A stretch of 13,982 bases of DNA from positions 1 to 13,982 of the forward strand of contig CAMZED010000032.1 in assembly GCA_947305675.1 (NCBI GenBank), given 5' to 3'. Shown one piece after another: positions 1 through 7,843 of the stretch (its first letter is position 1; every line of letters starts with the position of its first letter). The notes beneath the pieces were generated by a model. That model worked only from the letters and a program-made list of their open reading frames with translations. It was not told the DNA's origin and ran no database searches. The translations under genes were made by a program, and so were the position numbers. This stretch comes from an uncultured Clostridia bacterium. Lineage in GTDB: Bacteria; Bacillota; Clostridia; Oscillospirales; CAG-382.

Positions 1-1730
1 GCTTCGCAGGCAAGGACCTTTACGGCGCGGAAATCGCTCTTTGAAAAAGTCTCAAAATCCACGAAATCTTCAAACAACGGCTCGATCTGTACGTTGGAAA
101 AATCGGGCTTTTCAGCCGAAATGATCGGCGCGCCTTCGATTGCGGGAGCGGCTTCGGCGGGCTTTTCAGACGTCTCGGATTGTCCTTCTTTTTCCTCCGA
201 TCCGGTCTTTTGCGACTTCATAGTCGGGAAAAGAAGCACGTCGCGGATGGCGGCGGAATTTGTAAGAAGCATACACATCCTGTCGATACCAAACCCGATA
301 CCGCCTGTGGGAGGCATACCGATCTCGAGCGCGTTGAGGAAATCCTCGTCGGTGTGGTTGGCTTCCTCGTCGCCGTTGGCGGCAAGTTCGTCCTGCTGTG
401 CAAAGCGTTCGCGCTGGTCGATCGGGTCGTTGAGCTCGGAATAGGCGTTGGCCATTTCCCAACCGTTCATAAAGAACTCGAACCTTTCGACGTATTCGGG
501 ATCATCGGGTTTGCGTTTGGTGAGCGGCGAGATCTCGATCGGGTGGTCCATAACGAAAGTCGGCTGAACAAGTTTATCCTCGGCAAATTCTTCGAAGAAC
601 AGGTTCAATATATCGCCTTTCTTGTGGCGCGGCTCGAAAGCGACGTTATGTTCTTTTGCGGCGGAGCGCGCTTCTTCAAGAGTGTGGATCTGTTTGAAGT
701 CGACTCCGGAATATTTCTTTACCGCGTCGACCATGGTGATGCGTTCGAAGGGTTTGTCGAGATCCATTTCGATCCCGTTATAAACGATCTTTGCCGTGCC
801 CAAAACCTCTTTTGCGACGTGGCGGTAGAGGTTTTCCGTAAGGTCCATCATACCGTGATAATCGGTATATGCCTGATAAAGTTCCATAAGAGTGAATTCG
901 GGATTATGCCTTGTGTCAAGCCCCTCGTTGCGGAAAACTCTGCCGATCTCATAAACCTTCTCCAACCCGCCGACGATAAGGCGTTTGAGATAAAGTTCAA
1001 GCGAAATGCGCAGTTTAAGATCCTCGTCAAGCGCGTTGAAATGCGTTTCGAAAGGCCTTGCCGCGGCGCCGCCGGCGTTGGCGACAAGCATCGGGGTCTC
1101 GACTTCGAGGAAACCGAGCGAATCGAGATACCTGCGTATCGAGCTGATTATGCGCGATCTTTTTATAAGCGTATCCTTTGATTCGGAGTTCATTATAAGA
1201 TCGACGTAGCGCTGACGGTAGCGCATATCGGTATTGGTAAGCCCGTGGAATTTTTCGGGCAGGGTTTTCAAACTCTTCGACAAAAGCGTCAATCCCGTCG
1301 CGTGGATGGAAGGTTCGCCGGTCTTTGTGACGAAAACGGTGCCGACTATTCCGATTATATCGCCGATATCGAGTTTTTTGAACCCGGCGTATTCATCGGT
1401 TCCGACGTTATCACGGGCGACGTAAACCTGGACCGTCCCTTTCAGATCCTGAACGTGACAAAACGAGGCTTTGCCCATAACGCGCTTTGACATAAGTCTT
1501 CCGGCGACCGAGACCGTCTTTCCTTCGAGCGTGTTAAAAGCGGCTTTATCGGGATTGTAATCTTCGGTGATGTCAGCGCTGTGGTGAGTGACGTTGTATT
1601 TGGTTATAACGAACGGATCTCTGCCCTCGGCGCGAAGCTCATCAAGCTTCTGCCTGCGTATGCGCAGAATATCGCCGCTGTTTTCCTCGGGCTGTTGAAC
1701 GCCGTTGATATTAAGGTTATCCTGACTCAT
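1..1730 (-). CDS. lysS: Lysyl-tRNA synthetase, class II, with C-terminal EMAP-type tRNA-binding domain (3' end cut by window)
   Basis: Charges tRNA-Lys with lysine in the cytoplasm. The frame is open from ATG at 1730 to the window edge, giving 576 whole residues and no stop. It has the N-terminal OB-fold anticodon-binding region, then the class II core: motif 2 around FRNEGLDTRHNPEFT (about residue 265) and motif 3 GGIGIGIDRM shortly before the usual LysRS end DVLLFPTMK at about residue 505. A normal bacterial LysRS would stop here. This one goes on through a Glu/Ala/Pro-rich linker (about 506-550) into VDFETFSKSDFRAVKVLACE, which resembles the start of the Trbp111/EMAP II tRNA-binding fold seen at the end of many MetRS. 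The ribosome site AAAGGA overlaps the greA stop region; greA ends 10 bases upstream, so the two are probably co-transcribed. The LysRS call is secure; the extra domain is inferred from its first ~25 residues, because the rest lies outside the window. Confidence 0.96.
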   Translation of the reverse strand, partial: MSQDNLNINGVQQPEENSGDILRIRRQKLDELRAEGRDPFVITKYNVTHHSADITEDYNPDKAAFNTLEGKTVSVAGRLMSKRVMGKASFCHVQDLKGTVQVYVARDNVGTDEYAGFKKLDIGDIIGIVGTVFVTKTGEPSIHATGLTLLSKSLKTLPEKFHGLTNTDMRYRQRYVDLIMNSESKDTLIKRSRIISSIRRYLDSLGFLEVETPMLVANAGGAAARPFETHFNALDEDLKLRISLELYLKRLIVGGLEKVYEIGRVFRNEGLDTRHNPEFTLMELYQAYTDYHGMMDLTENLYRHVAKEVLGTAKIVYNGIEMDLDKPFERITMVDAVKKYSGVDFKQIHTLEEARSAAKEHNVAFEPRHKKGDILNLFFEEFAEDKLVQPTFVMDHPIEISPLTKRKPDDPEYVERFEFFMNGWEMANAYSELNDPIDQRERFAQQDELAANGDEEANHTDEDFLNALEIGMPPTGGIGFGIDRMCMLLTNSAAIRDVLLFPTMKSQKTGSEEKEGQSETSEKPAEAAPAIEGAPIISAEKPDFSNVQIEPLFEDFVDFETFSKSDFRAVKVLACE

Positions 1731-1740
1731 AATTTATCCT

Positions 1741-2214
1741 TTATTTAGATATTTCGGTAATGGTGTATCTTACGATCCCCATGGGAGTCTCGACGTTGAC
1801 GCTGTCGCCTTTGCGTTGCCCGATAAGCGCTTTGCCGAGGGGGCTGTCGTCGCTTATCATAAACTGCATCGGATCGGCTTCGGTGGTGGAAACGATCTTA
1901 TATTCGCATTCTTCTTCATCGTCGATATTGTGAACGGTGACTTTGTTGCCGACATTGACTTTATCCGTGCCGAGATCGCCGTCGTCAAGGACTATCGCGT
2001 TTTCGAGCGTCGCTTCGAGGTGGGCTATCTTGCCCTCGATCTCCGCCTGCTCGTTTTTGGCTTCGTCGTATTCGCTGTTTTCCGAAAGGTCGCCGTAAGC
2101 GCGGGCTTTTTGAATAGCCTGAGCGACTTCTTTACGTTTTACGGTTTTAAGGTGTTCCAGTTCCTGCTGGAGTTTTTTCAATCCCTCGTGGGAGACGATG
2201 ATCTGTTTTGCCAT
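1741..2214 (-). CDS. greA: Transcription elongation factor GreA
   Basis: GreA rescues backtracked RNA polymerase by stimulating cleavage of the nascent RNA 3' end through the secondary channel. The 157-residue length is typical. Residues 1 to about 75 form the antiparallel coiled coil, with the diagnostic tip GDLSENSEYDEAK carrying acidic residues Asp42 and Glu45 that act at the polymerase active site. The C-terminal FKBP-like domain ends with SPLGKALIGQRKGD and a beta-rich tail. The ATG start has AAGGAG six bases upstream. lysS follows after 10 bases. The S41 protease gene ends 31 bases upstream, and a promoter overlapping its end (2239-2266) probably drives greA-lysS separately from the cell-wall genes. 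Nothing is missing. Confidence 0.97.
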   Translation of the reverse strand: MAKQIIVSHEGLKKLQQELEHLKTVKRKEVAQAIQKARAYGDLSENSEYDEAKNEQAEIEGKIAHLEATLENAIVLDDGDLGTDKVNVGNKVTVHNIDDEEECEYKIVSTTEADPMQFMISDDSPLGKALIGQRKGDSVNVETPMGIVRYTITEISK

Positions 2215-2238
2215 AACGGGCTCCTTTATATTGTAAAA

Positions 2239-2266
2239 ATTATATTTATTCAGCGGCTCCGTTCAA
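2239..2266 (-). promoter_or_regulatory. Candidate sigma-A promoter for greA-lysS
   Basis: Read on the minus strand, TTGAAC (2261-2266) and a perfect TATAAT (2239-2244) are separated by 16 bases. The -35 box lies in the last codons of the S41 protease gene, and transcription would start near 2232, about 18 bases before the greA ATG. The spacing and the perfect -10 support it; it is a pattern match only. Confidence 0.6.
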
Positions 2267-3499
2267 AAGATCGTAAGCCAATTTTAACTGATTATCGCGG
2301 GAGAGCGGATCGAGATAATAACTCAGATCGTGTTCGCCCTCGAATTCCAGAATATGATCGGGAACCACGCCGGTACCGTGGTAATTCTCGCCGGAGGGCG
2401 GGAAGTAATAGGAAGTGGTTATCGAGAACCCGCTTCCGTCCGGGAGCGATTTGAGGTTTTGCATTATCCCTTTGCCGAACGTCGTTTCGCCGACTATGAC
2501 CGCCGCGCCGTAATCCTTCATCGCACAGGTGAAAAGCTCGGCGGCGGAAGCGGTCCCGCCGTTGCAAAGCACCGCCATCGGCATATCGATATGATCGGCG
2601 TCGGAACGGTAGACGCGTTCGCTTCCGTCGTAATCGTAATATCTTACAAGATCGCCTTCGGGCAGGAGTTTATCAAGGATCTTGGTGACCTGGTCGAGCA
2701 TTCCGCCTCCGTCGTCGCGGAGGTCGAAAATGAGTTTTTCGCAACCGTCGGCGATCGCTTTGTCGAGTTCGGAACAGAATTCGCTGTAAGCCGTCCCGCC
2801 GAAGAACGAGCTTATAACTATGAGCCTTGTCTTTTCGTCTATCGCGAGTGAATAAACGCAATCGTTCGGGACGGTTCCGAGCGTAAGTTCCAGATCGATC
2901 TTTATTCCGCCGCGCATTACGGTAAAGTTAAGCGTTTCGCCGTCGGCGCCGTTCTGAATGCGTTTTATGAGCGCTTCGGGGTCGTTCACGTCGGCTTTGA
3001 CTTCGCCGATCGCGATTATCACGTCGCCTTCGAGCAATCCCGCTTTCCCGGCGGGCGAATCTTCCATTACGTCGACAACATAGATACCGCCGGTCACTGG
3101 GTCCGCGGTGCGCCGGATCCCTATCCCGACGTTTCCGCCGACGCCCTGATTGCGCTTTTTGTATTCCTCGGCGTTCATATAATAAGTGTATTGGTCGCCG
3201 AGCGAAGAAAGCGAGGCTTTATAGATCGCGTCCCAAACCTCTTCCTCGTTATAATCCCACAAAAAATGTTCTTTCGCGGCGTTGACGAGTCCGGCGAGTT
3301 TTTCGTAATTTCCGGCGTCCTCGCCGATTGCGTTTATAAGCCCCGCGGACGAGGCGAACACCGATATCTGCGAACGGAGTTTATTGAGTTCTTCGTCTTT
3401 TTTTACCGTCATACGCGCAAAAACGCCGACAAAAGTCAGAGCGCAGACCGCCGCGGCGATTATTATGCAGGTAAACGGAGAAACACGTTTTTTAAACAT
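2246..3499 (-). CDS. S41 carboxyl-terminal processing protease (CtpA/CtpB type), membrane-anchored
   Basis: A serine protease expected to act outside the membrane, cutting near the C-termini of secreted or membrane proteins. The 417 residues hold an N-terminal membrane anchor (about 11-29), a helical N-domain, a PDZ domain (about 120-208, with DSPAGKAGLLEGDVI), and the S41 core. The catalytic Ser/Lys/Gln set is visible: Ser318 in GGTASAAELF, Lys343 in GETTFGKG and Gln347. These spacings (25 and 29) match those of Bacillus CtpB as I recall them. The conserved GTGVVPD lies near residue 376. The start ATG has only a weak AAGAG upstream, 21 bases after the M23 peptidase stop, so translation is probably coupled. 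Its place behind ftsEX and two M23 hydrolases suggests it processes or degrades a component of that module, but the substrate cannot be read from the sequence. The exact orthologue (CtpA or CtpB) is left open. Confidence 0.94.
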   Translation of the reverse strand: MFKKRVSPFTCIIIAAAVCALTFVGVFARMTVKKDEELNKLRSQISVFASSAGLINAIGEDAGNYEKLAGLVNAAKEHFLWDYNEEEVWDAIYKASLSSLGDQYTYYMNAEEYKKRNQGVGGNVGIGIRRTADPVTGGIYVVDVMEDSPAGKAGLLEGDVIIAIGEVKADVNDPEALIKRIQNGADGETLNFTVMRGGIKIDLELTLGTVPNDCVYSLAIDEKTRLIVISSFFGGTAYSEFCSELDKAIADGCEKLIFDLRDDGGGMLDQVTKILDKLLPEGDLVRYYDYDGSERVYRSDADHIDMPMAVLCNGGTASAAELFTCAMKDYGAAVIVGETTFGKGIMQNLKSLPDGSGFSITTSYYFPPSGENYHGTGVVPDHILEFEGEHDLSYYLDPLSRDNQLKLAYDLLNGAAE

Positions 3500-3520
3500 A
3501 TCGACAACTCTTATTTGCGT

Positions 3521-4789
3521 TTATTTATATGCGTTTTTCTTTGTATAAAAACCGTTTGGAAGGAATTTATCCGGATCGTCATACTGCTGTCCGGTGGGGT
3601 TTTTATAGTTTGTGTTCATTACGCCGAAGTGAAGGTGATACCCGGTCGAAGCGCCCGTCGTTCCGACATATCCGAGCAGCTGGCCTTTCTTTACGGTGAC
3701 ACCCACCTCGATGCCCGAAGCGATCGAAGTCATATGCCCGTACAGAGTGGATATCCCGTTCCCGTGATAAACCATAACGTATGTACCGTGGCCGGTTTTG
3801 GAGTTGGGGGCGTTGACGACTTTGGTGACTGTCCCCGCCTTTGCGGAGATAATGTGCGAATTCTTCGCACAGGCGATATCCAGCCCCTGATGGAACACCA
3901 GCCCGGGCTTCTTGCCGAACGGATCTTTGCGGTAGCCGAAATAGCTTGTGACGCGATAAGAAACGTCGGACGAAAGCGGCCACGAGAACCCGGAGCCCAC
4001 GTCGTAAAGCGCTTCGCGCTCTTTTTTGAGTTTGTTGATCTTGGCGGTAAGTTCGCTTATTACGGCGTTTTTGTCGGCGTAGCGTTCTCTTAACTCGTCG
4101 GCGTTGATCCCGAGGTTCAAAGCGATAGTCTCGTACTGCGAAACTTTTGCTTTATATTCGATCTCGGACATCTGCATATCGGCAATATAGTTTTCGTAAT
4201 ACTTCTGAGTTTCTTCGAGTTCGGATTGAAGTAGTTCGAGTTCATACATACTTGCCCTGACGTTGTTGAGCATATCGTTCGCGGCGGTCATGATGTCGTT
4301 GAAATCATCGCGCCGGGTGAGGTAATCGGCAACGCTGTCGGAAGTGAAGAGCAGTTCGAACATACTCATTTCGCCGTGTTCGTAAATGAACTGCATAAGT
4401 TCGGCGTACATATCCTTCTGATAATCGTAATCCTCGCGCACGGCGGATATTTTTGCCGCGGCGTCGGCGCGCTTCATATCGTAGGATTCTTTTATGACCT
4501 CGTTCAGCCCGATCTCGGCTTCAAGCGCCTCGATTTCGCTGCAATAGGCTTCGAGCAGCTGTGCGGTCTGCCCGGACTGATTTTCGAGTTTGGCGATATC
4601 GTCTTTTATCGTGCTGAGTTCAGCGCGCACTTTTGCCAGCATACTCTGGCATTCTTTAAGTTCTTTTTCGATATCGAATATGGTGCGTTCCGCCTCAACA
4701 CCGCGTTCCGGCACGCAGAAAACGATCGCGGACGCAATCATCACCGTGCAGAGCAAAAAAGATATTAACCTTGATAACCTGAATTTCAT
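3521..4789 (-). CDS. Secreted coiled-coil M23 (LytM) peptidoglycan endopeptidase, paralogue 1 (distal)
   Basis: A predicted zinc endopeptidase that cuts peptide cross-links in the wall, of the EnvC/PcsB-like type activated by FtsEX. I place the start at ATG 4789 (422 aa) because it aligns exactly with the start of the upstream paralogue; a GTG at 4798 would add three residues, and neither has a good Shine-Dalgarno site. A signal peptide (about 1-33, cut near VEA/ER) is followed by a long coiled coil (about 36-262) containing FELLFTSDSVADYLTRRDDF, and then the LytM domain (about 270-405). Zinc and catalytic residues are intact: HQGLD (His300, Asp304), YGH (His352) and HLH (His385, His387), so it is probably an active enzyme, unlike the degenerate EnvC. 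The upstream paralogue ends 12 bases before this start. An insertion near 326-336 (NAPNSKTGHGT) distinguishes it from that copy. Confidence 0.93.
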   Translation of the reverse strand: MKFRLSRLISFLLCTVMIASAIVFCVPERGVEAERTIFDIEKELKECQSMLAKVRAELSTIKDDIAKLENQSGQTAQLLEAYCSEIEALEAEIGLNEVIKESYDMKRADAAAKISAVREDYDYQKDMYAELMQFIYEHGEMSMFELLFTSDSVADYLTRRDDFNDIMTAANDMLNNVRASMYELELLQSELEETQKYYENYIADMQMSEIEYKAKVSQYETIALNLGINADELRERYADKNAVISELTAKINKLKKEREALYDVGSGFSWPLSSDVSYRVTSYFGYRKDPFGKKPGLVFHQGLDIACAKNSHIISAKAGTVTKVVNAPNSKTGHGTYVMVYHGNGISTLYGHMTSIASGIEVGVTVKKGQLLGYVGTTGASTGYHLHFGVMNTNYKNPTGQQYDDPDKFLPNGFYTKKNAYK

Positions 4790-4801
4790 TCGGCCCACGC
4801 T

Positions 4802-6055
4802 TTATTTTGTCTTGAGTTTTTTGGTATAGTATCCGTCGGGGAGATATTTGTCAGGGTTGTCGTACTGAGTTCCGGTCGCGTCGTGCTGGTTTGTGTTTAT
4901 AACGCCGAAGTGCAGGTGGTAACCGGTCGAACGCCCGGTGGTGCCCACGTAGCCGATAAGGTCGCCCTGCTTGACCACGACACCTTCTTTTATGCCCGAC
5001 GCGATCTTGTTCATATGGCCGTAAAGTGTCGATACCCCGTTGCCGTGATAAATAATCACGCAATTGCCGTAACCGCCGTACCAAGCGGCTTTGGTCACGG
5101 TGCCGCCGCGGGCGGCGATTATGTTGGAATTGACCGAGCAAGCTATATCCAGCCCTTTGTGGAATTCGGTGGTGGGCTTTCCGAACGGATCGTTGCGATA
5201 GCCGAAATAGCTTGTCACACGGTATGATACGTTCGATTTGAGCGGCCACTTATAATCCGATTCACGGGCGTAAAGTTCCTCGCGCTCTTTTTTCAACTTG
5301 TTTATTTTCGCCGTAAGCTCGGCGATCCTGGAATTTTTGCCGGAATACTGCGATTTAAGCGATTCGACGTCCAGACCCAGCTGCTGCGCGATAGTCTCGT
5401 ACTGGTCGACTTTGGACCGGTAATCGAGTTCGGTGCGGCGAAGGTCGGAAAGATATTCTTCGTATTCGCGCTGAGTGTCCTCGTAAGATGAGCGAAGCTG
5501 TTCAAGGTCGGAAATGCTGCTTTTTACCGAACGAAGCAAATCGTTCGCGGCGTTCATTATATCGTTGAAATCGTCGCGGCGGGAAAGATAATCGGTAAGG
5601 TTGTCGGAAGTAAAGAGCAGTTCGAAGGTGTTGTCGGCGCTGTTTTCGTAAATAAAGCGCATAAGTTCTTTGTATTGCTCTTTTTGATAATCGTATTCCG
5701 ATTCGGTCAGCGCGATCTGAGCGGCGACGTCGGCGCGCTTCTGGTCGTAAGACTCTTCTATCTCGCTTCCGATGGCGATCTCGGCTTCCAGCGCCTCGAT
5801 CTCGGTTTGATAAGATTCAAGCAGTTTGTCGTTCTGACCGGATTTCGATTCAAGCGACGAGATCTCGCTCTGTATCTTTGCAAGCTCGGATTTTATTTCG
5901 GCGAGCATCGCCTGGCATTCTTTAAGTTCCTTCTCGACGTCGAGTATCGTGCGCTCGGCGGCGACTTCTTCCGGCGCCCATGCGACAGTCAACACCGCCG
6001 TGAGCATAACCGCAAAAAGCAGGAACGCGGTCAACCTTCTTACGTGTTTTTTCAT
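4802..6055 (-). CDS. Secreted coiled-coil M23 (LytM) peptidoglycan endopeptidase, paralogue 2 (proximal to ftsX)
   Basis: Same architecture as the next gene, and the one directly behind ftsX, so the best candidate for the hydrolase gated by FtsEX (role inferred from order and from PcsB/CwlO/EnvC precedents). The 417 residues comprise a signal peptide (about 1-33, cleavage near VAA/ER), a coiled coil (about 36-262), and a LytM domain with HKGLD (His299, Asp303), YGH (His347) and HLH (His380, His382), all present. The segment FELLFTSDNLTDYLSRRDDF (144-163) is nearly identical in both copies and lies at the bend of the coiled coil, the region expected to meet the FtsX extracellular loop. The start ATG has AAAGGG seven bases upstream and lies 16 bases after the ftsX stop. 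My hand count over residues 31-270 gives 138 of 240 identities with paralogue 1 and no gaps, pointing to tandem duplication followed by divergence. Confidence 0.94.
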   Translation of the reverse strand: MKKHVRRLTAFLLFAVMLTAVLTVAWAPEEVAAERTILDVEKELKECQAMLAEIKSELAKIQSEISSLESKSGQNDKLLESYQTEIEALEAEIAIGSEIEESYDQKRADVAAQIALTESEYDYQKEQYKELMRFIYENSADNTFELLFTSDNLTDYLSRRDDFNDIMNAANDLLRSVKSSISDLEQLRSSYEDTQREYEEYLSDLRRTELDYRSKVDQYETIAQQLGLDVESLKSQYSGKNSRIAELTAKINKLKKEREELYARESDYKWPLKSNVSYRVTSYFGYRNDPFGKPTTEFHKGLDIACSVNSNIIAARGGTVTKAAWYGGYGNCVIIYHGNGVSTLYGHMNKIASGIKEGVVVKQGDLIGYVGTTGRSTGYHLHFGVINTNQHDATGTQYDNPDKYLPDGYYTKKLKTK

Positions 6056-6071
6056 TGTTTCCCTTTCGGCG

Positions 6072-7109
6072 TCAAGCCTTAAGATACTTCTTAAGCGATA
6101 CGCTTGAAGATATCACTCCCGCGAAGAGCCCCACGGCGAGGAACCCCAGACCGAGCACAAGCGCGTATCCCGAAAAATCTCCCATTATTATACCGCCGCC
6201 GGCGGCGCTGTTTGTTGCCGAAGCGACTATATCGCGAAGCAGGTACTGGTAAAGATAAAATTCAAGCCCGAAGGCGACCGCCGCCGAGAAAACGCCGATA
6301 ATTACGCCTTCCACTATAAACGGCATCCGGATCATACTTTTTGTGGCGCCGCAGAGACGCATAAAAGTTATCTCGTTCCGGCGGGCGAACACTCCGAGTT
6401 TGATCGTGTTCATTATTACGAACAGCGCAATGATGAGGAATATGGCGAGCAGCCAGATCCCGGCGACGTAAAGGGTGTTTTTTACGTTCATCACCTTGCC
6501 GTAAAGCTCGATATTGTCGCGGATATCGTTTGTGGAATCGACGGCGTCGAACTCTTTGCCGGATTCGTCTTTCAATTTGATTTCGTCGATAAGGCTTTTT
6601 ACCCTGGTCACCTCGTCGAAATCCGAAAGGTTCACGAATTCCAGGCGATAACTCGCCCTTAACGGGTTGTCAACAAGCACCGATCCGCCCTCTTCTTCGG
6701 ATAATTCGCCTGATTCGTAAAGCGAACGGTTGTATTCGTTGCTGTCGAGTATGCCGTTTATCCAGTCGTTATCGGGGAAACGCTCTTTGAGTATCTGAAG
6801 ATGTTCGTCCGCCGAAACGAAAACGAGTTCTTTTTCTATTATCGGGGAGGTTTTGCGGATCTGTTCGAGCGCGTCGCCGATCTCGGCGATCTGTTCGTCG
6901 TTATAGCTTTTGTCAAGCCTTACTTCGATCACGTTCAGATCGTTTATCGCTTTGAAGTTGACGTCGATGGTGTCGATAACGACGTAGATCGTTCCTATAA
7001 GTATCATGCAGGCGACAAGCACGAGCACCGAGGCCGTGCTCATTACGCTGTTGCGGAAAACACCTTTGAATCCCTGGCGGATGTTATAGAAGAATGTACT
7101 CGGTTTCAT
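6072..7109 (-). CDS. ftsX: Cell division protein FtsX, permease-like subunit of FtsEX
   Basis: Membrane partner of FtsE; the complex does not move a substrate but relays ATP hydrolysis to a hydrolase outside the cell. The 345 residues show TM1 (about 22-46), a large extracellular domain (about 50-212), and three more helices near 217-240, 265-290 and 310-335. The conserved cytoplasmic stretch RRNEITFMRLCGATKSMIR before TM3 is typical of FtsX. The protein is longer than the roughly 300 residues usual for the family, with acidic stretches (ELSEEEGGS, KDESGKEF) enlarging the extracellular domain. ATG overlaps the ftsE stop in ATGA, with GGAGGAG upstream, so translation is coupled to ftsE. The two M23 hydrolases follow. 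Confidence 0.96.
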   Translation of the reverse strand: MKPSTFFYNIRQGFKGVFRNSVMSTASVLVLVACMILIGTIYVVIDTIDVNFKAINDLNVIEVRLDKSYNDEQIAEIGDALEQIRKTSPIIEKELVFVSADEHLQILKERFPDNDWINGILDSNEYNRSLYESGELSEEEGGSVLVDNPLRASYRLEFVNLSDFDEVTRVKSLIDEIKLKDESGKEFDAVDSTNDIRDNIELYGKVMNVKNTLYVAGIWLLAIFLIIALFVIMNTIKLGVFARRNEITFMRLCGATKSMIRMPFIVEGVIIGVFSAAVAFGLEFYLYQYLLRDIVASATNSAAGGGIIMGDFSGYALVLGLGFLAVGLFAGVISSSVSLKKYLKA

Positions 7110-7783
7110 TCGAAATCTCCTCCGGTCTTATCCGAAACGATCCTGCCGTTTTCGATCCTTACGACGCGTTTGCGGTAGCTTTGCACTATTCCCATATCGT
7201 GGGTGACCACTATGACGGTCTTGCCGAGCTTGTTTATTTTTAAAAGAAGTTCCATTATATCCTCGGTAAGGTCGGTATCGACGTTGCCGGTGGGTTCGTC
7301 GGCAATGACGGTATCGGGGTTGTTGACTAGAGCGCGGGCAAAAGCGACGCGCTGTTTTTCGCCGCCGGAAAGTTCAGTCGGGAACGAATCGGCTTTATGC
7401 GAAAGTCCGACAACATCGAGGAAAAACGGGACGCGCTTTTTGATCACGGAAGGTTTGGCGCCGACGACGCGCATTGCGAAAGCGACGTTTTCGTAAACCG
7501 TCATTTTGTCGAACAGCTTAAAATCCTGGAACACCACGCCCATAGTGCGGCGGAGCGCCGGTATCTTCCAGGAATGAATTTTGTCAAGGCGGAAGCCGTT
7601 TACTTCGAGTTTGCCGGAAGAAACGCGTTCCTCGGCGATCATAAGTTTTGTCAAAGTGGTCTTGCCCGCGCCGGAATGCCCCACGAGGAACACGAATTCG
7701 CCGTCCTCTACGGTAAGCGTTACGTCGTTCACCGCGGCGGTGCCGTTGCGGTATTCCATTGAAACGTTTTCGAATCTGATCAT
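7106..7783 (-). CDS. ftsE: Cell division ATP-binding protein FtsE
   Basis: Cytoplasmic ABC ATPase of FtsEX. All ABC motifs are present in 225 residues: Walker A GHSGAGKTT (35-43), Q-loop in VVFQDFKLF (Gln86), signature LSGGEKQR (138-145), Walker B TVIADEPT with Glu163, and the H-loop THD (His195). The FQDFKLF Q-loop and short length are characteristic of FtsE rather than of nutrient importers. The start ATG has AGGA about nine bases upstream. It lies 60 bases after the stop of the CdaR/PucR-like regulator; I found no good promoter in that gap, so it may be co-transcribed with the regulator, or use a promoter I cannot recognise. Confidence 0.97.
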   Translation of the reverse strand: MIRFENVSMEYRNGTAAVNDVTLTVEDGEFVFLVGHSGAGKTTLTKLMIAEERVSSGKLEVNGFRLDKIHSWKIPALRRTMGVVFQDFKLFDKMTVYENVAFAMRVVGAKPSVIKKRVPFFLDVVGLSHKADSFPTELSGGEKQRVAFARALVNNPDTVIADEPTGNVDTDLTEDIMELLLKINKLGKTVIVVTHDMGIVQSYRKRVVRIENGRIVSDKTGGDFE

Positions 7784-7797
7784 TTTATTATCCTAAC

Positions 7798-7815
7798 CGT
7801 GATTGACATATCACG
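7798..7815. repeat. Small inverted repeat upstream of ftsE
   Basis: CGTGAT and ATCACG flank the six bases TGACAT, 15 bases before the ftsE start codon, in the 60-base gap after the regulator gene. It could be a binding site or a weak leader hairpin. A 6-bp arm can occur by chance, so the function is open. Confidence 0.3.
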
Positions 7816-7843
7816 AGACGAAGTGTGTTTTGCCCGGCGGGGA

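Noticed and set aside
180..1181. 333-codon plus-strand open frame
   Set aside because: It is exactly antisense to conserved LysRS sequence, has no ribosome site and no family resemblance; it arises from the codon bias of the real gene.
3521..6055. Possible recombination hotspot from the duplicated M23 genes
   Set aside because: The copies have diverged too far (about 57% identity over the coiled coil by hand count), and I saw no long identical DNA stretch.
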